Assembly (NCBI GenBank): GCA_025808375.1
Contig: CP061009.1
Location: forward strand, 3,534,001-3,598,000
Origin: Duncaniella muricolitica
Lineage (GTDB): Bacteria > Bacteroidota > Bacteroidia > Bacteroidales > Muribaculaceae
Direction: 5' to 3'
Length of the DNA: 64,000 nucleotides
How positions within the stretch are numbered: the first letter of the stretch is position 1; each line of letters opens with the position of its first letter. Shown here piece by piece: positions 17,538 through 24,843 of the stretch. Position numbers and translations under genes: made by a program. The notes under the pieces are model-generated. The model was not told the DNA's origin. It saw only the letters and a program-made list of their open reading frames with translations, and did not search any database.

Positions 17538-19082
17538 TCACCCCAGCTTGCGCAGGAGGGTGTTGATCGACACGCTGTCGTGGATAATCTTGTGAAGATC
17601 CTCCACCTTCACGCGGGTCTGCGCCATCGAGTCACGCTCGCGCAGAGTCACTGTGTTGTCCTCCAGAGTCTGATGGTCAACGGTGATGCAGTAAGGAGTA
17701 CCTATGGCATCCTGGCGGCGGTAACGCTTGCCGATCGAATCCTTCTCCTCATAGTGGGTCGCAAAGTCAAACTTCAGCTCGTTGACAATCTCGCGCGCCT
17801 TGTCGGGCAGACCGTCCTTACGCACAAGCGGCATGACGGCACACTTGACAGGTGCCAGCGGTGCCGGCAGGTGAAGCACCACGCGGGTGTCGCCTCCCTC
17901 GAGGGCCTGCTCCTCATAGCTCGAGCAGAGCACGCTCAGGAACATACGGTCAACACCGATCGATGTCTCGATGACATAAGGTGTGTAGCTCTCGTTGAGC
18001 TCGGGATCGAAATACTGTATCTTCTTGCCCGAGAACTTCTCGTGCTGCGAAAGGTCAAAATTGGTACGGGAATGTATACCCTCGACCTCCTTGAAGCCAA
18101 AAGGCATCTGAAACTCGATGTCGGTCGCGGCGTTGGCATAGTGGGCCAGCTTCTCATGGTCATGATAGCGATACTTCTCGTCGCCAAGACCAAGAGCCTT
18201 GTGCCAGCGCAGACGGAACTGCTTCCAGTTGTTGAACCACTCCATCTCCGAGCCGGGACGCACAAAGAACTGCATCTCCATCTGCTCAAACTCCCTCATG
18301 CGGAAGATAAACTGACGGGCCACAATCTCGTTACGGAAAGCCTTGCCTATCTGAGCGATACCGAAGGGGATGCGCATACGGCCGGTCTTCTGCACATTGA
18401 GATAGTTGACAAAGATACCCTGAGCTGTCTCGGGACGCAGATACACAGCCATCGCGCCGTCGGCTGTAGAGCCCATCTCGGTCTTGAACATGAGGTTAAA
18501 CTGACGCACCTCGGTCCAGTTCTTGGTGCCGGAGATAGGACATACGATTTCCTCGTCGATGATTATCTGGCGCAGCTCGTTGAGATCGCCGTCGTTCATA
18601 GCCTGCGCGAAACGCTCGTGCAGAGCATCACGCTTGGCGGCATGCTCAAGCACACGAGGATTGGTCTGGCGGAACATTGCCTCGTCAAACGACTCGCCGA
18701 AACGCTTGGCGGCCTTGGCCACCTCCTTGTTGATTTTATCCTCAATCTTGGCTATCTGCTCCTCGATGAGCACATCGGCGCGATAACGCTTCTTCGAGTC
18801 CTTGTTGTCAATCAGAGGGTCGTTAAACGCGTCCACGTGGCCCGAAGCCTTCCAGATGGTAGGGTGCATGAATATGGCCGAGTCGATGCCTACGATATTC
18901 TCGTGAAGCAGGGTCATGGAGTCCCACCAGTAACGCTTGATATTGTTCTTGAGCTCTACGCCGTTCTGACCGTAGTCATACACGGCCGAGAGTCCGTCAT
19001 AAATCTCGCTGGAGGGAAACACAAAGCCATACTCCTTGGCGTGGCTCACAATTTTCTTGAATACATCTTCCTGGGTAGCCAT
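17538..19082 (-). CDS. glyS: Glycyl-tRNA synthetase (single-chain, class II)
   Basis: A 514-residue alpha2-type glycyl-tRNA synthetase that charges tRNA-Gly. The class II core is visible: the motif 2 region GIAQIGKAFRNEI followed by RMREFEQMEMQFFV, and a motif 3-like GVDRMFLSVL. An anticodon-binding domain follows from about residue 415 (PLAPVKCAVMPLVRK). The length fits the archaeal/eukaryal-like single-subunit type used by Bacteroidetes rather than the alpha/beta two-subunit type. The -7 box TAACTTTG lies about 100 bp upstream. A long overlapping antisense frame on the other strand is not a gene. Confidence 0.96.
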   Translation of the reverse strand: MATQEDVFKKIVSHAKEYGFVFPSSEIYDGLSAVYDYGQNGVELKNNIKRYWWDSMTLLHENIVGIDSAIFMHPTIWKASGHVDAFNDPLIDNKDSKKRYRADVLIEEQIAKIEDKINKEVAKAAKRFGESFDEAMFRQTNPRVLEHAAKRDALHERFAQAMNDGDLNELRQIIIDEEIVCPISGTKNWTEVRQFNLMFKTEMGSTADGAMAVYLRPETAQGIFVNYLNVQKTGRMRIPFGIAQIGKAFRNEIVARQFIFRMREFEQMEMQFFVRPGSEMEWFNNWKQFRLRWHKALGLGDEKYRYHDHEKLAHYANAATDIEFQMPFGFKEVEGIHSRTNFDLSQHEKFSGKKIQYFDPELNESYTPYVIETSIGVDRMFLSVLCSSYEEQALEGGDTRVVLHLPAPLAPVKCAVMPLVRKDGLPDKAREIVNELKFDFATHYEEKDSIGKRYRRQDAIGTPYCITVDHQTLEDNTVTLRERDSMAQTRVKVEDLHKIIHDSVSINTLLRKLG

Positions 19083-19182
19083 TTTTGATCGTAACTGTAT
19101 TTATCTGTCTTGTTAAAATTCTTGGTAAAAACACTCTCTGTCAAAGAATGCCCTCAGACACATCTTAAAGTATCCGAAGTCG

Positions 19183-19190
19183 CAAAGTTA
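19183..19190 (-). promoter_or_regulatory. glyS -7 box (TAACTTTG, minus strand)
   Basis: The minus strand reads TAACTTTGCG here, about 100 bp before the glyS ATG. The long A/T-rich leader between them has no clear structure. Confidence 0.6.
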
Positions 19191-19286
19191 CGAAAAAATT
19201 CCCACCCCCGAGCCATCAATGGATTAAAAAAGCAAAAATCCGTCGACAAACACTCGACAGACACTCCACTTCTTTAACTTTTTCAA

Positions 19287-19294
19287 TACCTTTG
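19287..19294 (+). promoter_or_regulatory. -7 box (TACCTTTG) for the FKBP-DUF5131 pair
   Basis: TACCTTTGCA lies 24 bp before the FKBP start. This is a typical Bacteroidetes -7 box with a short leader. Confidence 0.65.
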
Positions 19295-19317
19295 CATTCC
19301 TAATATTCAATTTTTTT

Positions 19318-19716
19318 ATGGCAAAGCAGGATTATATAATCAAAAATCGCGAATGGCTCGCCGCCAAATCACGTGAAGCAGACGTGAAGCCCCTCGACAA
19401 AGGCATATATTACCGGCCCCTCAAGCGCGGCAAGCCCGACGGAGCGTCGCCCAACCGCTCGAGCGTGGTCACCGTCCACTACACCGGCAAGACAATCAAC
19501 GGCAAAACCTTCGACAGCAGTCGTGGCGGAGTCGCCCCGGCCTTCCGTCTGCGCGAACTCATCCCCGGATGGATCATCGCCCTGCAACAGATGCACGTGG
19601 GCGACAAATGGGAAGTATACATACCCGCCGAGCAGGCCTACGGCAAATCCAACCAGCCCGGCATACCCGGAGGCTCAACACTCATTTTTGAAATCGAGCT
19701 CATCGGCATAGCCTGA
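19318..19716 (+). CDS. FKBP-type peptidyl-prolyl cis-trans isomerase
   Basis: A 132-residue isomerase without signal peptide, so probably cytoplasmic. The FKBP core shows VTVHYTGKTINGKTFDSSR, LIPGWIIALQQMHVGDKWEVYIP, the flap region AYGKSNQPGIPGGS and the closing strand LIFEIELIGI. An N-terminal ~40 residues form a short helical lead with YYRPLKRG. It is followed after 7 bp by a DUF5131 gene, so the two share the promoter at 19287. Confidence 0.93.
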   Translation: MAKQDYIIKNREWLAAKSREADVKPLDKGIYYRPLKRGKPDGASPNRSSVVTVHYTGKTINGKTFDSSRGGVAPAFRLRELIPGWIIALQQMHVGDKWEVYIPAEQAYGKSNQPGIPGGSTLIFEIELIGIA

Positions 19717-19723
19717 CGCGACA

Positions 19724-20476
19724 ATGCCAATGCCCCCGATGTGGAACCCGTGGCACGGCTGCCACAAGATAAGTGCCGGATGCAGACACTGCTATGTCTA
19801 TCGCGAGGACGCCGCCTTCGGCACCACGACAGCCACAAGCCAAGTGCGACGCACCCGCTCGTTCCACATGCCCCTGCAGCTCAACCGACGCAAAGACTGG
19901 AAATATCCGCCCGGCTCGGAATTTGCCCTGTGTTTCACCTCCGACTTTCTCATAGAAGAGGCCGACCCATGGCGCGGCGAGATATGGGACATCATACGTC
20001 TGCGCAGCGACTGCAGATTCTTTTTCTTCACCAAACGCATCGACCGCCTCGACCGATGCCTGCCTCCCGACTGGGGCGAAGGCTACGACCACGTAGGCAT
20101 AGGATGCTCCGTCGAAAACCAGCACATGGCCGACTACCGTCTGCCCATATTCCTTGACCTCCCCATAAAACACCGCACGATAGTGGCCGCCCCCCTGCTC
20201 GGCCCCATAGACCTGCGCCCCTATCTCGACCCGGCAAAAATACGCGACGTATCCGTCGGAGGCGAATCAGGCAAATATGCCCGTCCCCTCGACTATGAAT
20301 GGGTGCTCGACCTACACAGCCAGTGCCGGTCCACAGGCATTCCGTTCACATTCCATCAGACAGGTACCTACCTGCTCAAAGACGGCCGCCTCTACCGTAT
20401 CCCCCGCGAACACCAGCACACACAAGCCAAAAAAGCCGGCCTCAACCTCCCCTCCTACGCTGCCCCTCGGCCATAA
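19724..20476 (+). CDS. DUF5131 (phage Gp37/Gp68-like) protein, probable Fe-S enzyme
   Basis: A 250-residue member of the DUF5131 family. The N-terminal signature WNPWHGCHKISAGCRHCY holds three cysteines at 13, 20 and 23 (CX6CX2C), which resemble a [4Fe-4S] radical-SAM-like cluster site. Further family phrases are FCFTSDFL-like text near residue 70, FFFTKRIDRL and VGGESGKYARPL. The family is common in phages and bacterial chromosomes and is distantly related to spore photoproduct lyase. Its reaction is not known. It follows the FKBP gene by 7 bp. A strong hairpin at 20508-20539 ends the unit. Confidence 0.85.
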   Translation: MPMPPMWNPWHGCHKISAGCRHCYVYREDAAFGTTTATSQVRRTRSFHMPLQLNRRKDWKYPPGSEFALCFTSDFLIEEADPWRGEIWDIIRLRSDCRFFFFTKRIDRLDRCLPPDWGEGYDHVGIGCSVENQHMADYRLPIFLDLPIKHRTIVAAPLLGPIDLRPYLDPAKIRDVSVGGESGKYARPLDYEWVLDLHSQCRSTGIPFTFHQTGTYLLKDGRLYRIPREHQHTQAKKAGLNLPSYAAPRP

Positions 20477-20507
20477 GTACACTTTTAGTGCACATCATAA
20501 AAGAAAT

Positions 20508-20539
20508 AATGACTGAAAATCACTTGATTTTCAGTCATT
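20508..20539. terminator. Hairpin between DUF5131 gene and tRNA-Leu
   Basis: Perfect 15-bp arms 20508-20522 and 20525-20539 lie between the convergent DUF5131 gene and tRNA-Leu. Each is bordered by A/T-rich sequence, so it can serve both. Confidence 0.75.
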
Positions 20540-20544
20540 ATCAG

Positions 20545-20626
20545 TACCCGGACCCGGGCTCGAACCGGGATGGGTCGCCCCAACGGTGTTTGAGACCGTC
20601 GCGTCTACCGATTCCGCCATCCGGGC
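20545..20626 (-). tRNA. tRNA-Leu (anticodon CAA)
   Basis: On the minus strand, acceptor GCCCGGA pairs with TCCGGGT (terminal G-U). The anticodon arm is ACGGT-CTCAAAC-ACCGT with anticodon CAA. A long variable arm typical of class II tRNAs is present, and the T arm contains GGTTCGAGCC. CCA is not encoded. A TACCTTTG box lies 15 bp upstream. Confidence 0.95.
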
Positions 20627-20640
20627 GATGGTTTGCGTTG

Positions 20641-20648
20641 CAAAGGTA
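20641..20648 (-). promoter_or_regulatory. tRNA-Leu -7 box (TACCTTTG, minus strand)
   Basis: The minus strand reads TACCTTTGCAAC, ending 15 bp before the first base of tRNA-Leu. Confidence 0.65.
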
Positions 20649-20788
20649 ATGAGTTTTTTTCTTTCACGCAAATTATCGTCGCGTATTCGGTCAGATTATT
20701 GTGCTGAATGGGCTGAATTTTATGCGTGAGGGGGATTTTTTGTGTGACGGGGCGGCGTTATCGCACCTTTTGCGGGGGATGCGTGTGG

Positions 20789-20796
20789 TAATTTTG
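20789..20796 (+). promoter_or_regulatory. -7 box (TAATTTTG) for the 20825 gene
   Basis: TAATTTTGCGG lies 28 bp before the ATG at 20825. A TTG occurs 16 bp further upstream, shorter than the usual spacer. Confidence 0.5.
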
Positions 20797-20824
20797 CGGT
20801 GTAAAAATCAATCACGTAAAAGTT

Positions 20825-21328
20825 ATGAAAAAATCAGATTATCCCGACAATCTTCCCCTTTCCCGTAAAGCATATGATGGTTTTGTAGGCCGTATCAGAG
20901 CTATTCTCGGCACTACGTTTGAGGGTGATTCAATGATTCAAGCCCTGAATGATTATCTCAAGGGTGACCACAGTTACAGATGGGGGCTTGACCCGGTATG
21001 CAAGCTGGCGTTTGAGTTTCTGCGTCAGGAGATTGACAAGGCTATGGAACGTTCGCGCAAGGCTCGTGAACGCGCCGCCCTGCGTCGCAGCCGCAAGGCG
21101 GAGTCGGAGGCTCTCGCGGAGCCGGTGGCCGAGAGTGTCGCCGCCGAGCCCTGTGACAACGGCGCAGAGTCACGCGACGTGAGTCGGGCGGTGATGCCTG
21201 ACCCGGATGTCCGGCCGACGGTGGACGACACCGTGTCGGGCTGTCGGGATGACGCTCAGTCGGGGCTTTTGAGGAGCACGGAGCGGAGTGCGCGGCGCGA
21301 GCGCACGTGTATCTCGGTCGGGGTGTAG
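20825..21328 (+). CDS. Hypothetical protein with basic helical middle, possibly DUF6291-like
   Basis: A 167-residue protein I do not recognise with certainty. Residues 1-75 look globular (LSRKAYDGFVGRIRAILG and DPVCKLAFEFLRQEIDKAM). Residues 75-95 are a highly basic helix (RSRKARERAALRRSRK), and the remainder is low-complexity, acidic and probably disordered. The layout (small alpha-helical domain, then an arginine-rich segment) recalls the DUF6291 proteins of Bacteroides plasmid/phage regions, but the match is weak. A plausible promoter lies 28 bp upstream. The last 73 bp overlap the Crp/Fnr gene tail to tail, so the C-terminal part may be shaped by that gene. Confidence 0.6.
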   Translation: MKKSDYPDNLPLSRKAYDGFVGRIRAILGTTFEGDSMIQALNDYLKGDHSYRWGLDPVCKLAFEFLRQEIDKAMERSRKARERAALRRSRKAESEALAEPVAESVAAEPCDNGAESRDVSRAVMPDPDVRPTVDDTVSGCRDDAQSGLLRSTERSARRERTCISVGV

Positions 21329-21948
21329 TCGAGTATGCCCTGGGCGTGCATCGAGTCGAGCGCGGCTATAAACGAGGTGCGCTGCACTCCAAACAGAGAG
21401 TAGAGGTCGCGCTGCTTGGCGGTGAGCGTGACGTCGGTGGCGTCCATCTGCGTGAGGGCTATTATCCAGAAGGCTATGCGTTCCTCGAGCGAGCCCGAGG
21501 TTACGGCCAGCATGCCGTCGACGGCCTTCTGGGCGTTGGTCGAGAGGATGTTGAGATAGTTGAAGAGAAACACTTCGTCGCTCTGGAGCACGGGGATGAG
21601 GTCTTTCTTGTCAATCTGCATTATCGACACCGTGTCGATGGCTGTGGCCGAGGCGGGATATTGCGTGTTGCGCCCGAACAGGAAGTCGGGCGAAATGACG
21701 GCCGGAGCGGCGAGGGTCTGGCTGACACGCACGCGGTCGCTGTCGTTGCGTATGGTCATGCGTACATGGCCCGAGATTATAAACTTGATGTGTGTGCATG
21801 GCTGGCCGGCCTCAAACATATTCTCGCCGGGGAGATATTTGAGGAACGCAAGCCTGGTGTTGCCCACTATCTCCGACAGACGCGAGTAGCTGACTCCCTT
21901 GAAAAGAGGTAGTGTCATCAGATTTTCATACATGCTGTTAGGTGTCAT
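21256..21948 (-). CDS. Crp/Fnr-family transcriptional regulator
   Basis: A 230-residue regulator. The N-terminal cyclic-nucleotide-binding jelly roll (about 20-140) is visible with YLPGENMFEAGQPCTHIKFIISGHVRM. It is followed by the long dimerisation helix and a C-terminal winged helix (LTAKQRDLYSLFGVQRTSFIAALDSM). The usual phosphate-binding cAMP signature (GE-x-A...RSA) is not recognisable, and there is no N-terminal Fnr cysteine cluster, so the ligand is unknown. It is upstream of and on the same strand as nothing obvious. The BASS transporter gene lies 73 bp further upstream on the same strand and could be co-transcribed. Confidence 0.88.
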   Translation of the reverse strand: MTPNSMYENLMTLPLFKGVSYSRLSEIVGNTRLAFLKYLPGENMFEAGQPCTHIKFIISGHVRMTIRNDSDRVRVSQTLAAPAVISPDFLFGRNTQYPASATAIDTVSIMQIDKKDLIPVLQSDEVFLFNYLNILSTNAQKAVDGMLAVTSGSLEERIAFWIIALTQMDATDVTLTAKQRDLYSLFGVQRTSFIAALDSMHAQGILDYTPTEIHVRSRRALRSVLLKSPD

Positions 21949-22021
21949 GACTTATGCGGGCTAAGAGGTGGTTGGAGGGTTGAAACGTGAGTGTATATTC
22001 TTAAACGTATCGCGGAGCCGA

Positions 22022-22942
22022 TTAGTTCTCACGGCGGGCGTCGCGTCGGGTCTTAAAATAGAGCTGGGCCGAGTTGATGGTGTTTTGCCACGCCACATAT
22101 GCCGCGGGGGCCACCGAGGCGATGGGGTGGAGATAGGTCAGAGCCATCCATATGGCCAGCACGGTGTTTTTCTGACCGAGGCCTTGTGCTCCGGCTATCT
22201 TGTCGCCGCAGCGGGCTCCGATGCGGCGTCCGATGTAGAACTGTCCGCAGCACACGGCCAGCGACAGTCCGGCGAGCCACAGCATTTCGGGTATCATCTC
22301 GGGGGGCTCGGCCATGATGAAGCTGACTGCGCGTCCCACGACGATGAAGAGCGACACGGCCCATATGTAGAACGACAGCGACTGGTGGGAGGCTATCCCG
22401 GCATGGACCCGAGGCATGACTTTGCGCAGGGCCAGGGCCGTGAAGAGCGGCAGTATTATCAGCGGCACCACGCGTGTGGCGATGAGTGTGACCGACTCAA
22501 GAAAGGTGATATCGGCCTCCGAGCCCATCATGGTGAAGAGCAGCGGAGCGGCGATGGCCACGGTGACGTTGGAGACTATGGAGAATGTGGCCAGGCGCGG
22601 GACGCTTCCGCCGAGCATGCCTGTGATCACCGGTGCGGCTGTGGCCGTGGGACAGAACACGCAGATGAATGTGCCCTCGGCAAGCTCACGGTTTACCGGC
22701 AGCAGGGCGAGATAGAGCGCGATGGCTCCGAGAGTCTGCACCGCTATGAGCATCCATGACAGGCGTGTGATACGAAATTCGCTCGGCCTGACGCGGCAAA
22801 ACGTGATCAGGAGCATCACAAATATCAGATAGGGGGCCAGGAAGGCGATGGCGTTGATGACGTCATGAAACAGCACCCCTCCAAGCATGGCTATGGGCAG
22901 CATCCAGGGCTTGAGACGCTGTCGAAATGTCGTTACATTCAT
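22022..22942 (-). CDS. Bile acid:sodium symporter (BASS)-family transporter
   Basis: A 306-residue membrane protein with about nine to ten hydrophobic segments from residue 15 onward. BASS-like features are the repeated AxAxP-type loops (FCPTATAAPVITGMLGG in the first half) and a matching QGLGQKNTVLAIWMAL in the second half, which in the family line the substrate and sodium sites. Relatives move bile acids, pantoate or organic anions, and the substrate here is unknown. I moved the start from 22975 to the ATG at 22942 because a TAATTTTG -7 box occupies 22963-22970 on this strand. Confidence 0.82.
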   Translation of the reverse strand: MNVTTFRQRLKPWMLPIAMLGGVLFHDVINAIAFLAPYLIFVMLLITFCRVRPSEFRITRLSWMLIAVQTLGAIALYLALLPVNRELAEGTFICVFCPTATAAPVITGMLGGSVPRLATFSIVSNVTVAIAAPLLFTMMGSEADITFLESVTLIATRVVPLIILPLFTALALRKVMPRVHAGIASHQSLSFYIWAVSLFIVVGRAVSFIMAEPPEMIPEMLWLAGLSLAVCCGQFYIGRRIGARCGDKIAGAQGLGQKNTVLAIWMALTYLHPIASVAPAAYVAWQNTINSAQLYFKTRRDARREN

Positions 22943-22962
22943 CTTTTTATGAAAAATTGCCA

Positions 22963-22970
22963 CAAAATTA
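22963..22970 (-). promoter_or_regulatory. BASS transporter -7 box (TAATTTTG, minus strand)
   Basis: TAATTTTG on the minus strand, 20 bp before the ATG at 22942. It excludes the upstream ATG at 22975 as the real start. Confidence 0.6.
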
Positions 22971-22982
22971 CGCAAAAATTCC

Positions 22983-22990
22983 TAAGTTTG
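22983..22990 (+). promoter_or_regulatory. -7 box (TAAGTTTG) for the 23026 gene
   Basis: TAAGTTTG lies 35 bp before the ATG at 23026 and back to back with the BASS promoter. Confidence 0.55.
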
Positions 22991-23025
22991 TACCTCACAT
23001 AAACTTTTTGCCTCTAATAATACCG

Positions 23026-23526
23026 ATGGCTGACAATTATCTGGAAAAGCGCATGGAGGAGTATCGTTCGGGACGGCTGGCCGTGCGCAGCCGCACTTCT
23101 TCGTCGATGAGGGCTCCGCGTCGCAACGACTCCCTGACGTTGCGTTACGAGCCGATGACAGTGGCTGTTATCGCCGAGGCCGTGCATCCTGTTGTGGCCG
23201 AGACGATAGGGGCTTTCACGGCTGTGGGATGCCGTGTGGCATTCATGGCCGCGGATGTCAGGGAGGGCAATGCCGTGGCCCAGCGCACGGGGGCGCGATA
23301 TTATCCGGCGGCGTTGGGGCTTGAGGGTATGCTGGCCGACATGACCGCGCATTGGGGCTGCCAGCCCGAGGTGGCGGTCACTTTCATGCCGTCATTATCG
23401 CCCCGGGGTGTCGCCTCACGGGTGATTGAAGCCTACAGATGGCTCACCGATTCACCCGATCCCTCGGTGCTCGCCCGCCACATACTCTATCTCGCCCATC
23501 CCGACAATGCGTTTCTGCTCGGATGA
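23026..23526 (+). CDS. Conserved hypothetical protein with a Rossmann-like half
   Basis: A 166-residue protein starting MADNYLEKRMEEYRSGRL, a lead that I associate with uncharacterised Bacteroidales proteins. Residues 45-110 read like a beta-alpha-beta nucleotide-binding half (MTVAVIAEAVHPVVAETIGAF, then VAFMAADVREG), reminiscent of short-chain dehydrogenases, but the catalytic YxxxK is absent and the protein is far too short. I therefore give no function. The longer frame from 22927 crosses the TAAGTTTG box, so the start at 23026 is preferred. It lies between a divergent BASS gene and ychF, which has its own promoter. Confidence 0.7.
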   Translation: MADNYLEKRMEEYRSGRLAVRSRTSSSMRAPRRNDSLTLRYEPMTVAVIAEAVHPVVAETIGAFTAVGCRVAFMAADVREGNAVAQRTGARYYPAALGLEGMLADMTAHWGCQPEVAVTFMPSLSPRGVASRVIEAYRWLTDSPDPSVLARHILYLAHPDNAFLLG

Positions 23527-23589
23527 TTGCGGTTGATATTAATCGCACCTCGGGGGCGGATTGTTGACGGTAGGTTGCGAAAAAATCAT

Positions 23590-23597
23590 TACCTTTG
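23590..23597 (+). promoter_or_regulatory. ychF -7 box (TACCTTTG)
   Basis: TACCTTTGCAG lies 39 bp before the ychF ATG. Confidence 0.6.
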
Positions 23598-23636
23598 CAG
23601 AAATATTAACCGAAAAACAAAATACCGATACACCAT

Positions 23637-24740
23637 ATGGCACTACAATGTGGCATTGTGGGGCTTCCCAATGTGGGCAAGTCCACACTTTTCAACTGTC
23701 TCTCAAACGCTAAGGCCCAGTCGGCCAACTTTCCTTTCTGCACCATCGAGCCCAATGTGGGTGTGATTACGGTGCCCGACGACCGTCTCAACAAACTCGT
23801 GGAGATGTGCAATCCCCGTTCGGTGGTTCCCGCTACGGTGGAGATTGTCGACATCGCCGGTCTGGTGCAGGGCGCGAGCAAGGGCGAGGGCCTGGGCAAC
23901 AAGTTTCTGGCCAATATCCGCGAGACTGACGCCATACTCCACGTGCTGCGCTGCTTTGACGATGACAATGTGACCCATGTTCACAATACCGTCGACCCCG
24001 TGCGCGACAAGGAGATTATCGACTATGAGCTTCAGCTCAAGGACCTCGAGACTGTCGAGAGCCGCATCGCCAAGACTCAGAAGCAGGCTCAGACCGGTGG
24101 CGACAAGGTGGCCAAGATGCAGTATGAGGTGCTTAAGAAGTATCAGGAGGCTCTTCAGCAGGGCAAGCCTGCCCGCACGGTGACGCTCGAGACTCCCGAC
24201 GAACAGCGTTTTGCCCGCGAGCTGTTTCTGCTCACGTCCAAGCCTGTGATGTATGTTTGTAATGTCGACGACGCTTCGGCGGCCGATGGCAACAAGTATG
24301 TCGAGGCAGTGCGCGAGGCCATCAAGGAGGAGAATGCCCAGTTGCTCGTCGTGGCTGCGCAGACCGAGAGCGAGATAGCCGAGCTCGACACCTATGAGGA
24401 GCGTCAGGAGTTTCTCGCCGAGATAGGACTGCAGGAGTCGGGTGTGGCCCGTCTGATACGTGCCGCCTATGCTCTGCTCAATCTTCAGACGTTCTTCACG
24501 GCCGGTTCGGACGAGGTGCGTGCCTGGACATTCATGCGCGGCAGCAAGGCTCCGCAGTGTGCCGGCATTATCCACACCGACTTTGAGAAGGGCTTTATCC
24601 GCGCGGAGGTCATCAAGTATGACGATTATGTGACCCTCGGGTCGGAGGCCGCTGTGCGCGAGGCCGGCAAGATGGCTATCGAGGGCAAGAATTATGTGGC
24701 TCAGGACGGCGACATAATGCACTTCCTCTTCAATGTGTAA
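23637..24740 (+). CDS. ychF: Redox-regulated ATPase YchF (OLA1-type GTPase family)
   Basis: A 367-residue member of the Obg/YchF family, which binds ribosomes and prefers ATP. The G1 motif GLPNVGKST is at residues 8-16, G3 is DIAGLVQGASKGEGLG (about 69-84), a coiled-coil insertion lies at 135-165, and a C-terminal TGS domain (FFTAGSDEVRAWTFMRGSKAPQ) ends in DGDIMHFLFNV. Length and domain order are complete. It is a single gene with its own promoter and a hairpin terminator at 24751-24787. Confidence 0.97.
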   Translation: MALQCGIVGLPNVGKSTLFNCLSNAKAQSANFPFCTIEPNVGVITVPDDRLNKLVEMCNPRSVVPATVEIVDIAGLVQGASKGEGLGNKFLANIRETDAILHVLRCFDDDNVTHVHNTVDPVRDKEIIDYELQLKDLETVESRIAKTQKQAQTGGDKVAKMQYEVLKKYQEALQQGKPARTVTLETPDEQRFARELFLLTSKPVMYVCNVDDASAADGNKYVEAVREAIKEENAQLLVVAAQTESEIAELDTYEERQEFLAEIGLQESGVARLIRAAYALLNLQTFFTAGSDEVRAWTFMRGSKAPQCAGIIHTDFEKGFIRAEVIKYDDYVTLGSEAAVREAGKMAIEGKNYVAQDGDIMHFLFNV

Positions 24741-24750
24741 ATAAGAACAT

Positions 24751-24787
24751 AAGGACAAAAGTCTTTTGGGAGACTTTTGTCCTTTTT
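24751..24787 (+). terminator. Rho-independent terminator after ychF (CAAAAG family)
   Basis: Fourteen-bp arms 24751-24764 and 24771-24784 (AAGGACAAAAGTCT and its complement) flank a 6-nt loop and run into a T tract. The arms share GGACAAAAGT with the larger repeats at 13923 and 35399. Confidence 0.85.
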
Positions 24788-24843
24788 ATATACTTAGTTA
24801 TCCGAATCATAATCCTACTACCTAAATAATCTGACGACCTGAC

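Noticed and set aside
17580..19088. 502-residue open frame opposite glyS
   Set aside because: Complete overlap with glyS on the other strand, no motif and no promoter. It is a shadow frame.
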